This document shows, piece by piece, positions 34,491 to 42,929 of a stretch of DNA of 64,000 bases. A model generated the notes under the pieces. That model ran no database searches, had not been told where the DNA came from, and saw nothing but the letters and a program-made list of their open reading frames with translations. Origin of the DNA: Aquimarina sp. TRL1. Lineage in GTDB: Bacteria; Bacteroidota; Bacteroidia; Flavobacteriales; Flavobacteriaceae. Numbering within the stretch: the stretch's first letter is position 1; every line of letters starts with the position of its first letter. The position numbers and the translations under genes were made by a program. The stretch spans positions 4,826,501-4,890,500 of the forward strand of contig NZ_CP053590.1 in NCBI RefSeq assembly GCF_013365535.1. The letters are read 5' to 3'.

Positions 34491-36650
34491 ATGAAATCTT
34501 TACTTATTGCCTTATTAACTGTATTTCTTAGCTCTTTCTCGTATGCGCAAACTACGATCAGCGGAACTGTCACCGACCCTAAGGGCATGCCAATTATAGG
34601 AGCAAATATCTATATCGATGGCACTTATGACGGTAGCTCTTCTAACGATCAGGGAGCTTTTTCCTTTACCACATCAGAAACCGGGAGTCAGACCTTAGTC
34701 GTATCCTTTATTTCTTTCGAAACCTATTTTTTATTCGAAGAAGTAACAACGATGAACAACCTGCATATTAAACTGAAAGAAGATGTGAATTCACTGGATA
34801 GTGTTATTCTGACAGCAGGGACATTTGCTGCAGGAGATAATAGCAAAGCTTCTGTCTTATCCCCTATGGATATTGTCACTACAGCAGGAGCTGCAGGAGA
34901 TTATATTGCTGCTTTTCAGACCTTACCCGGTACTTCTACCGTGGCAGAAGATGGTCGCCTTTTTGTTCGGGGAGGAGACGCCAATGAAGCCAATGTATAC
35001 ATCGATGGCCTTCGCGTATTTCAGCCATTTACTGCCAGAACCAATAACATTCCTACCAGAGGGCGCTTTTCTCCTTTTCTATTTAGTGGTACAAATTTCT
35101 CTACCGGAGGATATTCTGCAGAATACGGAGATGCCTTATCCAGTGTACTCTTAATGAATACGATCGATCAACCCGATCAGGAAAAAACAGATATACAGAT
35201 TATCAATGTTGGTGTTGGTGCCGGAAATACACAGAAATGGAATGATAACAATTCACTAAGTTTTAATGCTTTTTATCTTAATCTAAAACCTTATCAGGAA
35301 ATTATATCACAGGATTTTGATTGGAAAAAACCGTATGAATCTCTGGCAGGAGAAGCCGTATATCGTCATCAGTTTACTAATGGTTTATTAAAAGTATATG
35401 GAGGAGTGAACTACACGCGTTTCCGATTAATACAAGAAGACATTAATATTCCTTCGGGAATTGATTTTTCAATGAAAAACAGAAACCTTTACCTCAATAC
35501 TTCGTATAAAGGAAGCCTGGGAAATGACTGGAGTATTACATCTGGATTAAGTTTTGCCAATGATCATAATGATATTCGTGTACAAGATACCGATATCGCC
35601 AATGATGATTATACAGCTCACCTAAAACTGAGTCTCAGAAAACGATTCAGCAATCGGGTAAAACTGCATATAGGTGCAGAACAATTCCTGAATTCTCATG
35701 AAGAACTTACAGCAGTTCCTAATATTGGAAATTTCGACACCCACCACCAAAACAACAGTACTGCTACCTTTGCTGAGACCAATATCTTTTTTAGTAAAAA
35801 ATTAGCCATGCAGGTGGGGGTCAGAGGTACCTATAACAATCTATTAGATACCTATCGTATAACCCCCAGAGCATCTCTGGCTTATAAAATATCATCTAAC
35901 GCTCAATTATCACTTGCTTATGGGGATTTCTATCAAACTCCACAACACGAAGTTCTAAAATATACCATGGATATAGAACCTGAAAAATCATCTCACTACA
36001 TCCTTAACTACCTATACCAAAAAGAAGGAAGAACCCTACGCGCAGAAGCGTATTATAAACAATACGACAACCTACTTACTTATGATACAGAAATGCCGAC
36101 CTATAACAGCCTATATACTAATAATGGAAATGGCTATGCACAGGGAATTGACCTTTATTGGAGGGATAATTCATCAATCAAAAATTTTGAATACTGGCTG
36201 AGTTATTCATATCTGGATACAGAACGTACTTATAAAAACTATCCAACTGCTGCCACGCCTAATTTTGCGGCTACCCACAATATTTCTCTGGTAGGAAAAC
36301 TATGGGTAGACAAGTGGAAATCTATGATTGGAGCGACCTATAATTTTGCCTCAGGACGTCCGTATACAGATCCTAATACCAACTCTTTTCTTTCAGAAAA
36401 AACAAAAGCATACAATTCGCTTAATATGAATTGGGCTTATCTGATCAGTCAGCAAAAAATACTGTATGTATCTGTCTCAAATATACTAGGTACTAAAAAT
36501 ATATTTAATTATCAATATGCTGATACCCCTACCCCACAAGGAACTTTTCCTCGAAGAGCTATTACTCCTTCTGCGGATCGTTTTTTTATCGTTGGTTTCT
36601 TCTGGACCATCAGCGATCGTAAAAATGATAACCAATTAGACAATTTGTAA
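34491..36650 (+). CDS. TonB-dependent outer-membrane receptor
   Basis: A 719-residue receptor that should take up a bound ligand using TonB energy. I start at 34491 (MKSLLIALLTVFLSSFSYAQ), a clean signal peptide; the longer frame from 34458 adds 11 residues upstream of it. The carboxypeptidase-regulatory-like domain (TISGTVTDPKGMPIIGANIY) covers about 22-110, the plug follows (FVRGGDANEANVYIDGLRVF), then a beta-barrel ending FFWTISDRKNDNQLDNL. The protein is short for the class. The next gene encodes a small DUF2141 protein and is probably cotranscribed. No SusD partner is present, so glycan import of the SusCD kind is unlikely. The ligand is unknown. Confidence 0.88.
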   Translation: MKSLLIALLTVFLSSFSYAQTTISGTVTDPKGMPIIGANIYIDGTYDGSSSNDQGAFSFTTSETGSQTLVVSFISFETYFLFEEVTTMNNLHIKLKEDVNSLDSVILTAGTFAAGDNSKASVLSPMDIVTTAGAAGDYIAAFQTLPGTSTVAEDGRLFVRGGDANEANVYIDGLRVFQPFTARTNNIPTRGRFSPFLFSGTNFSTGGYSAEYGDALSSVLLMNTIDQPDQEKTDIQIINVGVGAGNTQKWNDNNSLSFNAFYLNLKPYQEIISQDFDWKKPYESLAGEAVYRHQFTNGLLKVYGGVNYTRFRLIQEDINIPSGIDFSMKNRNLYLNTSYKGSLGNDWSITSGLSFANDHNDIRVQDTDIANDDYTAHLKLSLRKRFSNRVKLHIGAEQFLNSHEELTAVPNIGNFDTHHQNNSTATFAETNIFFSKKLAMQVGVRGTYNNLLDTYRITPRASLAYKISSNAQLSLAYGDFYQTPQHEVLKYTMDIEPEKSSHYILNYLYQKEGRTLRAEAYYKQYDNLLTYDTEMPTYNSLYTNNGNGYAQGIDLYWRDNSSIKNFEYWLSYSYLDTERTYKNYPTAATPNFAATHNISLVGKLWVDKWKSMIGATYNFASGRPYTDPNTNSFLSEKTKAYNSLNMNWAYLISQQKILYVSVSNILGTKNIFNYQYADTPTPQGTFPRRAITPSADRFFIVGFFWTISDRKNDNQLDNL

Positions 36651-36727
36651 ATAAGCTCCCTGCATATTTTTTAAAAAAAACAACAATGAATCCATTTAAA
36701 AAACTATAATAACTTAATTTTATCAAA

Positions 36728-37150
36728 ATGAAACAAAAAATTATAACATTAATTGTCGTTGTGTTTGCTGCTATCTTATCCGGGCAGGCACAGGAACAGA
36801 CTTATACAATAGAAGTAACCATTAACAATATAGCCTCTGATGACGGATCTATTAAAATCGGTCTCTGTGACAAGAAAAAAGATTTCTTAAAGAAGTTTAT
36901 AAAAGGGAAATCAATCAAAGCTCAAAAAGGCAGTATGACTGTTTCTTTTGAGGAGATTCCCAAGGGGACCTATGCTATCTCTTTAATCCATGACGAGGAT
37001 GACAATGGTAAACTCAATACTTTTCTTATGATTCCATCTGAACCTTACGGCACCAGTAATAATGCCAAAGGAAACTTTGGTCCTCCTAAATGGCAGGATG
37101 CCAAATTCGATATTATCGACAAGGATATCAAGCTATCGATTGATTTGTAA
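36728..37150 (+). CDS. DUF2141 secreted protein
   Basis: A 140-residue exported beta-rich protein. The signal peptide ends at AQAQE (about residue 20). The mature part matches DUF2141: IEVTINNIASDDGSIKIGLC, KKDFLKKFIKGKSIKA, EIPKGTYAISLIHDEDDNGK, and the tail GPPKWQDAKFDIIDKDIKLS. Members are periplasmic and often sit next to TonB receptors, as here with 78 bases between the genes. Function unknown. Confidence 0.88.
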   Translation: MKQKIITLIVVVFAAILSGQAQEQTYTIEVTINNIASDDGSIKIGLCDKKKDFLKKFIKGKSIKAQKGSMTVSFEEIPKGTYAISLIHDEDDNGKLNTFLMIPSEPYGTSNNAKGNFGPPKWQDAKFDIIDKDIKLSIDL

Positions 37151-37180
37151 GAAACAAGTAGTACACTCCTTAGAAATAAG

Positions 37181-37215
37181 GCAAGCTGTTTATCTAGTAT
37201 GAACAGCTTGTCTTC
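37181..37215 (+). terminator. Possible terminator after the DUF2141 gene
   Basis: CAAGCTGTT (37182-37190) pairs with AACAGCTTG (37202-37210), followed by TCTTCTT; the T-tract is poor. Confidence 0.45.
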
Positions 37216-37272
37216 TTAGAGACCTCATATATCCAACAAACTTTTTAACTAGTACATTAATGAAATACATGC

Positions 37273-38295
37273 TCATTCCGCTTTTAGCAGAAAAAAACCT
37301 GTATATTTACCTATTATCAATACTAAATCATCGTTAAGAATTACACCTTCTATTGGTTCTCCTGTTTTTATAGTACCTCCAAAAGACGTTCTTAATTTAT
37401 ATTCGATCTTTGGCTTATGAGTTACTATGACTCCTTTATCACTTGGCGCCAGCACCGCCATCGTGAATTTATCCTTTGCCCCCGTATTTCCTGCTACTAA
37501 AAATTCCTGCTCTCTTTCTATAAGGGTTCCATAAACACTTTTAGTTTTTATTTTTGCTGCTTTATATCTTTTAGGTTTTTGAAGATCTCGTATATCATAT
37601 TGTACTACATTATCGTTTCCTATCAATAATAATTGTTGATCCGGAATAAGCCATTGCATGGATGTAGGTGAGTAACCATTAGCCGGTTGATGTTTGCTTC
37701 GGAATTCATATGTACCATCTTCCGATCGGGAATAGATATAAATTCCCTGATGCCTGGATACGACACATATTATATTACCACTTTTACTTATATTGGTAAG
37801 TGTATCAAAAAACATAGTCTGGTTCTCACCTGACAGATCAATTATTTTGGTCTTTTTATCATTTGCATCAACTGTAACAACGCCTTGTTCGATACTCGAA
37901 ATTAAGTATACTATCCCTGATTCTATAAAAAAGTGACTATATTCAGGAGTTTCAATTGTTCTAATATGGACCGGATTACTCAAATCAGAAATATCAAACA
38001 TCAAAATTTTATCTAGTGCTGATCGTTCCTGATACGATATATAAAGAAAATTTTCTTCTAGCTGCATTTGACCAGCTCCCCCCCAACCAATATCTGTTGT
38101 AGAAATTAAAGAAATAACCGATAGCTCTGTTATATCCCATATTTTGAACCTATTGGCATGACGAGTAATGAGTGTATTATTAATCTGTATTGTTTTGCCA
38201 AAATCTCTTTCTACATCATGTTCTATTGTCTCCTTTGGCTCTTCTATATGAATTGGTATTTCTACATACTTTTCGATCTTACTTAATTTTCCCAT
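37273..38295 (-). CDS. LVIVD-like beta-propeller protein, function unknown
   Basis: A 340-residue protein made of repeated short strands with the pattern seen in LVIVD repeats: RFKIWDITELSVISLISTTD, ILMFDISDLSNPVHIRTIET, IYIYSRSEDGTYEFRSKHQP and VVQYDIRDLQKPKRYKAAKI. These suggest a propeller of about six blades. There is no signal peptide, which is unusual as most LVIVD proteins are exported. No catalytic motif is seen. It is single and has an 800-bp gap upstream. Confidence 0.6.
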   Translation of the reverse strand: MGKLSKIEKYVEIPIHIEEPKETIEHDVERDFGKTIQINNTLITRHANRFKIWDITELSVISLISTTDIGWGGAGQMQLEENFLYISYQERSALDKILMFDISDLSNPVHIRTIETPEYSHFFIESGIVYLISSIEQGVVTVDANDKKTKIIDLSGENQTMFFDTLTNISKSGNIICVVSRHQGIYIYSRSEDGTYEFRSKHQPANGYSPTSMQWLIPDQQLLLIGNDNVVQYDIRDLQKPKRYKAAKIKTKSVYGTLIEREQEFLVAGNTGAKDKFTMAVLAPSDKGVIVTHKPKIEYKLRTSFGGTIKTGEPIEGVILNDDLVLIIGKYTGFFLLKAE

Positions 38296-39092
38296 ACGTA
38301 TGATTTTAATAACTTATGATTTTTCCATTGTTTTTATACCCCTCCCTAAAAGTTCATAAGGTCTTTGTGCTAAAGATAAAAAATCTTCTCCCTTTCTATA
38401 CTACTTATTAATATCAGTTCGATATGCAATACACATATGCTTCTTTTCTATAAGATAGTGGTCAACCATTGTTTATTAACTATTTGTTTTACCTCGCAAA
38501 TCCGAACAGTAATATCAAACTTTAGTTCATATTATAGTCAAGTTGAGCAATTACCTAACTTATAAGGCTAGCCATATAGCGCAAGGTTTTGAAATTTAAG
38601 GACATGATTTTTACTTCTGATAATAATATACTGTTGTGGTATAATCATATCGTAGGCTTGAATCAAAGCTATCTGGTAGTATTTTAAACCTGTTTTTATA
38701 GTAATTTAATCGCACAAATAATAAAACATTACAATATATTTTCAGAAGACAACCATAAAGATTCGTACAATTAAAACGGTAAGAGAGACTGTCTAACTAT
38801 TTTAGGTAGTCCCTTTTTTTATTTTGTGGTGATATAAAATTATATGAAAGGTTTTTAGCCTTATCTCAATATAGGATCAATACCTCCTTCCCTGCGCTTG
38901 CGGATACAGTACTCATATCTCCGGGACTTTATATCTGGTACCATCCTCCTTCTTTTTTCTTGATTACACTTCATCCAACTAAAATGACAATTCGGTCATA
39001 TATAATTAGAAAGACTGTTGTTTCTAAGCATCTTTACCTCATCAATAACAAACTCATCATCCATTGATATGAGTTAATAAATAACAATACTT
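38296..39092. other. 797-bp region without a gene
   Basis: No open frame with family similarity on either strand. The only notable item is a plus-strand terminator-like hairpin at 38785-38825 with no gene before it. Confidence 0.5.
38785..38825 (+). terminator. Orphan terminator-like hairpin
   Basis: GACTGTCTAA pairs imperfectly with TTAGGTAGTC around CTATTT and is followed by CCTTTTTTTATTTT. The nearest upstream plus-strand gene ends 1.6 kb away, so it may end an unannotated small RNA. Confidence 0.5.
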
Positions 39093-39728
39093 ATGAAATA
39101 TATTCTTCTTTTAGTACTGGCAGTAAGTGCTTCTTTTACTTCAGAAATCACTGCACAATCTTCTTATGAAAAAGGAATGACCAAAGCCTTTTCCTTATGG
39201 AAGGAAAACAAAGCTGATGAAGCGGCAAATTTGTTTGAGCGAATTGGCCGTGCCGAACAAGATAACTGGATTCCTTATTATTATGTAGCTCAAATTAATA
39301 TCCTCACCACTTTTGGACTAAAAGAGGCTACTGAGATCGAATCCCGATTAAAAAAAGCGCAGAATTTTATTAACGACGCAAAGACCTTCTCTAAAGACAA
39401 TGCAGAAATACACATTATGGAAGCACTATTAAACACTGCCTGGGTTGCGTACAAGCCCTCAGTATTCGGGATGACGCATTCTACAAAAGTGGAACAATCT
39501 TATCAGGCTGCTAAACAATTAGAACCTGAAAACCCCCGAGCAATGTTGTATCATGCCGAGTGGAAAATGGGAGCCGCAAGATTCTTTGGCAAAGACCCAA
39601 AAACTTTTTGTTCTGAAGTAGAAAAAGCTATCTTGTACTTTGATAAGGAACAAAAAAAGGAAATCCCTTTTTATCCTAAGTGGGGAAAAGATCAGATAAA
39701 ACGGGTGCAAAGAAACTGTAATTCATAA
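39093..39728 (+). CDS. Exported TPR-like protein
   Basis: A 211-residue protein with a signal peptide (ILLLVLAVSASFTSEITAQS) and an all-helical mature part. Paired helices such as GMTKAFSLWKENKADEAANL, RIGRAEQDNWIPYYYVAQIN and QSYQAAKQLEPENPRAMLYH have the spacing of tetratricopeptide repeats, so it is probably a periplasmic scaffold or binding protein. The gene lies 157 bases before the LytS-type kinase gene and may belong to the same unit. No catalytic motif. Confidence 0.65.
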   Translation: MKYILLLVLAVSASFTSEITAQSSYEKGMTKAFSLWKENKADEAANLFERIGRAEQDNWIPYYYVAQINILTTFGLKEATEIESRLKKAQNFINDAKTFSKDNAEIHIMEALLNTAWVAYKPSVFGMTHSTKVEQSYQAAKQLEPENPRAMLYHAEWKMGAARFFGKDPKTFCSEVEKAILYFDKEQKKEIPFYPKWGKDQIKRVQRNCNS

Positions 39729-39885
39729 CAGGTCAATCCCCTGACTTAAGAACAGAATACGAAAAGTATTTCTTAAGCAGGTATTCCGTAAGGAAAATGA
39801 TGGATTTAATACCAATGAGTATTAATTTCTGAGACAAGTCCCCTACCTATGTAATCCTCGAGGATCGAGTAAACCAAAAAAGACT

Positions 39886-41238
39886 ATGAAAGATATAAAA
39901 GATATTATCGTCGTTTCACTAACCCTAATGATTGTAGTCCTGGCAATTCATTTATTATCTAATGAATTTAATTATCAACGGGTACTAACGGTGGAATGGA
40001 TCGGAATTCTTACGTTTTATAGTGTATTTCTTACATTGATTAATGCTTATTATTTTAAGTTCATCAACTATCGGTTCGAATGGAAAAATAAAGGATTACA
40101 AAGAATATTAGTCAGTGCCGGAGGATCGATCGTCTTAACAATTCTTGGCTATATGTTCTGCGGGTATGTAATTGCTGTTATAATCTATCAGAAGCAAACT
40201 TCGATTGAGTTTCTTAAAGATCAAAAATTCGAAGATTACTTAATGCCTTTGTTTATTACTGTGATTGCTTCCTTATTCTTTCATACTATGCATTTTTACA
40301 AGGCATTACAAGAAAAGAAAGTTGCAGAACAAAAGATCATTGCGGGAACAGCCTCTGCGAAGTTTGATGCCTTAAAGAATCAGTTGGACCCTCATTTTTT
40401 ATTCAACAGTCTCAATGTATTGACTTCCTTAATCGATGAGAATCCAAGGATGGCACAGAAATTCACCACTTCACTATCCAAGGTATATCGCTATGTACTG
40501 GAACAGAAAGACAAAGAATTAGTAAGTATTGAAGAAGAATTAAAGTTTGCCAAAACCTATATGACACTACTCAAACTTAGGTTTGAAGACAGTATCATAT
40601 TCGAAATGCCAACACAGTTGAGTAATCCAAATGCTAAAATTGTGCCTTTATCACTACAGATCTTATTAGAAAATACGATTAAGCACAATGTAGTAATGCC
40701 TGAGAAACCTCTGAAAATAAGTATATATGAAAAAGATGGGTTTCTATTTGTAGAAAATAATCTACAACCTAAACAAATTGTAAAACAACGTAGCGGTGTC
40801 GGACTGGTCAATGTCAAACAGCGATATGCTTTATTGACTAAAAGAGCCTTCTCTGTATATAAAACAGAAGATGCTTTTATCGCTAAACTGCCACTGCTTA
40901 CGAAACAAATAACAACTATCGATATGGATATAGTAACACCAACAGCTAGTAATGATGAAATAAAATACGAACGTATTCGCAAAAAAGTACAAAAGATCAA
41001 AGAGTTTCAATATAATCTCATCTCTTACAGTGTCGTAATTCCCGGATTGGCAATTCTCAATTATGTAACCACAGGGTTCAGTATACCATGGTTTATTTTC
41101 CCGCTGTTTGGATGGGGATTGGGATTGCTCTTCCATGGAATGGACGCCTATGAATATCATCCTTTTATGGGAAAAAACTGGGAAGAAAAAAAGATCAGAA
41201 AATATATGAATCAAGAGAAAAGAAGTCGCCATGAATAA
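39886..41238 (+). CDS. LytS-family sensor kinase with C-terminal 2TM domain
   Basis: A 450-residue membrane sensor. Four N-terminal hydrophobic segments (about 8-26, 38-56, 73-100, 120-140) precede a His_kinase (LytS) domain with the phosphoacceptor in LKNQLDPHFLFNSLNVL and ATPase N-box LQILLENTIKHNVVMP. The last 100 residues form a second membrane part, a 2TM domain (FQYNLISYSVVIPGLAIL, GWGLGLLFHGMDAYEY, WEEKKIRKYMNQEK), homologous to the two small proteins encoded next. This rear membrane domain is an uncommon addition to LytS kinases. The stop overlaps the next start by eight bases (ATGAATAA). It probably signals to the LytTR regulator at 42022. Confidence 0.88.
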   Translation: MKDIKDIIVVSLTLMIVVLAIHLLSNEFNYQRVLTVEWIGILTFYSVFLTLINAYYFKFINYRFEWKNKGLQRILVSAGGSIVLTILGYMFCGYVIAVIIYQKQTSIEFLKDQKFEDYLMPLFITVIASLFFHTMHFYKALQEKKVAEQKIIAGTASAKFDALKNQLDPHFLFNSLNVLTSLIDENPRMAQKFTTSLSKVYRYVLEQKDKELVSIEEELKFAKTYMTLLKLRFEDSIIFEMPTQLSNPNAKIVPLSLQILLENTIKHNVVMPEKPLKISIYEKDGFLFVENNLQPKQIVKQRSGVGLVNVKQRYALLTKRAFSVYKTEDAFIAKLPLLTKQITTIDMDIVTPTASNDEIKYERIRKKVQKIKEFQYNLISYSVVIPGLAILNYVTTGFSIPWFIFPLFGWGLGLLFHGMDAYEYHPFMGKNWEEKKIRKYMNQEKRSRHE

Positions 41239-41557
41239 TAATGATTACGATGCCTATAAAAGAGCCAAAGCCCGTGTAGAAAAGGAGAAAGGCTTCTACT
41301 CCCATCTGACAGTATATATAGTGATTAACATTGTGATTCTGATCGTTAATGTCAATTTTAGATTTAACTTTGATGGGGCAGAAGATTGGCTAAACTGGAA
41401 TCTATTGGTTACTCCCGTATTATGGGGAATCGGATTACTTTTTCACGCAATTGGCGTTTTTGGAAAGTTTTCTTTGTACGGAAAAAAATGGGAAGAACGA
41501 AAAATAAAGGAGCTTATGGAGGAAGAAGAACGAGCTTCTAAACAGAATCATTACTAA
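41231..41557 (+). CDS. 2TM-domain small membrane protein
   Basis: A 108-residue protein with two membrane helices (FYSHLTVYIVINIVILIVNV; LVTPVLWGIGLLFHAIGVF) and the family ending KKWEERKIKELMEEE. It is homologous to the C-terminal domain of the kinase encoded just before it, with which its start overlaps by eight bases, and to the next gene product. It may pair with that domain in the membrane. Function unknown. Confidence 0.85.
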   Translation: MNNNDYDAYKRAKARVEKEKGFYSHLTVYIVINIVILIVNVNFRFNFDGAEDWLNWNLLVTPVLWGIGLLFHAIGVFGKFSLYGKKWEERKIKELMEEEERASKQNHY

Positions 41558-41570
41558 AAAACTAGAACAG

Positions 41571-41879
41571 ATGAAAGATTTTAATGAACAACATTCATAT
41601 GACCGTGCTAAGGAGCGTGTCGAAGAAATAAAAAAGTTTTACAGCAATCTATTTTCTTATATTGTAATTATTGGTTTTCTTGCCGGATTAAATTATTTTC
41701 AAAACCAATGGAGATACGCATGGTTCTTATGGCCAGCTATGGGATGGGGAATCGGCGTAGTATTCCATGCTATTAAAGCCTACCGTTTTAATCCTGTTTT
41801 TAATAAAGAATGGGAAGAACGAAAAATAAGAAAATATATGGAGGAAGAACAAACACAGAAACAACAACGATGGGAATAA
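41571..41879 (+). CDS. 2TM-domain small membrane protein
   Basis: A 102-residue paralogue of the preceding protein: RVEEIKKFYSNLFSYIVIIG, then WPAMGWGIGVVFHAIKAYRF and the basic-acidic tail EWEERKIRKYMEEEQTQK. It is closer to the kinase 2TM domain than to the preceding gene product (both have KIRKYM). Thirteen bases separate it from the preceding gene. Part of the kinase-2TM-2TM-regulator operon. Confidence 0.85.
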   Translation: MKDFNEQHSYDRAKERVEEIKKFYSNLFSYIVIIGFLAGLNYFQNQWRYAWFLWPAMGWGIGVVFHAIKAYRFNPVFNKEWEERKIRKYMEEEQTQKQQRWE

Positions 41880-42021
41880 CAGCCCGAAAGAAATATTAAT
41901 TTCGGAATTCATCCTAAAACATGTATAACTCTCGTTTCGAGTAAACATGTCTGGCAGGAGTTACCCCTAAACTAGCTAATAACTACATAAAACAAGTACA
42001 TCAGATAAAAAATACCACCCG

Positions 42022-42780
42022 ATGAATGTCATAATTATAGAAGATGAAAAACCCGCAGCCAGACGATTAAACAGAATGCTTGATGATTTAGGAATTCAGG
42101 CTGAAACTATGTTACATTCAGTAGCAGAAGCCATCGAATGGTTCTCTAATAATCCTCATCCGGATGTGATCTTTCTCGATATTCAATTGAGTGATGGTCT
42201 TTCTTTCGAGATCTTTGATGAAGTAACTATTAATAGTGCTATTATCTTTACTACTGCCTATGATGAATATGCGCTCAAAGCATTTAAATTAAATAGTATT
42301 GACTATCTGCTAAAACCAATTGATGACGATGAATTAGAAGCAGCTATACAAAAATATCAGCAATACTTACCCGAACAACAACCGATTCAGGTAGATTTTG
42401 AAGATATAAAAAAGCTACTGGTCAATCCGATGGACAGGGTTTATAAAAAACGATTTACAGCGAAGGTAGGACAACACCTCAAAATTTTTACAGTAGAGGA
42501 TATTGAATGTTTTTATTCTGAAAACAAAGGAACCTATCTTCATACCACAGACAATAGAAACTACCTGATCGATAGTACTCTCGAATCATTGGAAGAGGAA
42601 TTAAACCCTAAACAATTCTATAGAGTGAGTCGCAAGTTTTATATCAACATCAATGCTATCAAGGATATTATTACCTATACCAATTCCCGATTACAGGTCA
42701 AGTTAGCGCACTTTGATGAAGCAGAAATTATCGTTAGCAGAGAACGGGTAAAAGATTTTAAAAACTGGTTAGAAAAATAA
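42022..42780 (+). CDS. LytTR-family response regulator
   Basis: A 252-residue two-component regulator. The receiver domain has the acidic pocket IIEDEKPAARRLNRML, phosphoacceptor region DVIFLDIQLSDGLSFEIF and Thr/Lys switch residues IIFTTAYDEYALKAFKLNSI with YLLKP. The LytTR DNA-binding domain follows (FTAKVGQHLKIFTVEDIECF, FYRVSRKFYININAIKDI). It is separated by 142 bases from the 2TM genes and should be phosphorylated by the LytS-type kinase at 39886. Targets are unknown. Confidence 0.92.
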   Translation: MNVIIIEDEKPAARRLNRMLDDLGIQAETMLHSVAEAIEWFSNNPHPDVIFLDIQLSDGLSFEIFDEVTINSAIIFTTAYDEYALKAFKLNSIDYLLKPIDDDELEAAIQKYQQYLPEQQPIQVDFEDIKKLLVNPMDRVYKKRFTAKVGQHLKIFTVEDIECFYSENKGTYLHTTDNRNYLIDSTLESLEEELNPKQFYRVSRKFYININAIKDIITYTNSRLQVKLAHFDEAEIIVSRERVKDFKNWLEK

Positions 42781-42891
42781 TCCGCTCGAGATAAAAGATA
42801 AACATCTATCTCATTACTTAACTGATATTTTATAAAGAGTAGTATCTATGTTTAGGAAGAAACCAGGGCGTTTTAATCCCGATTATCTAGT

Positions 42892-42920
42892 AAAAGGGGA
42901 ATCCTTTGCAGACTCCCCTC
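42892..42920 (-). terminator. Terminator between convergent units
   Basis: AGGGGAATC pairs with GACTCCCCT (one G-T pair) around TTTGCA; on the minus strand TTTTACT follows. It lies ten bases after the AAA gene stop and could also end the plus-strand kinase operon. Confidence 0.65.
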
Positions 42921-42929
42921 CTTTCTCTC

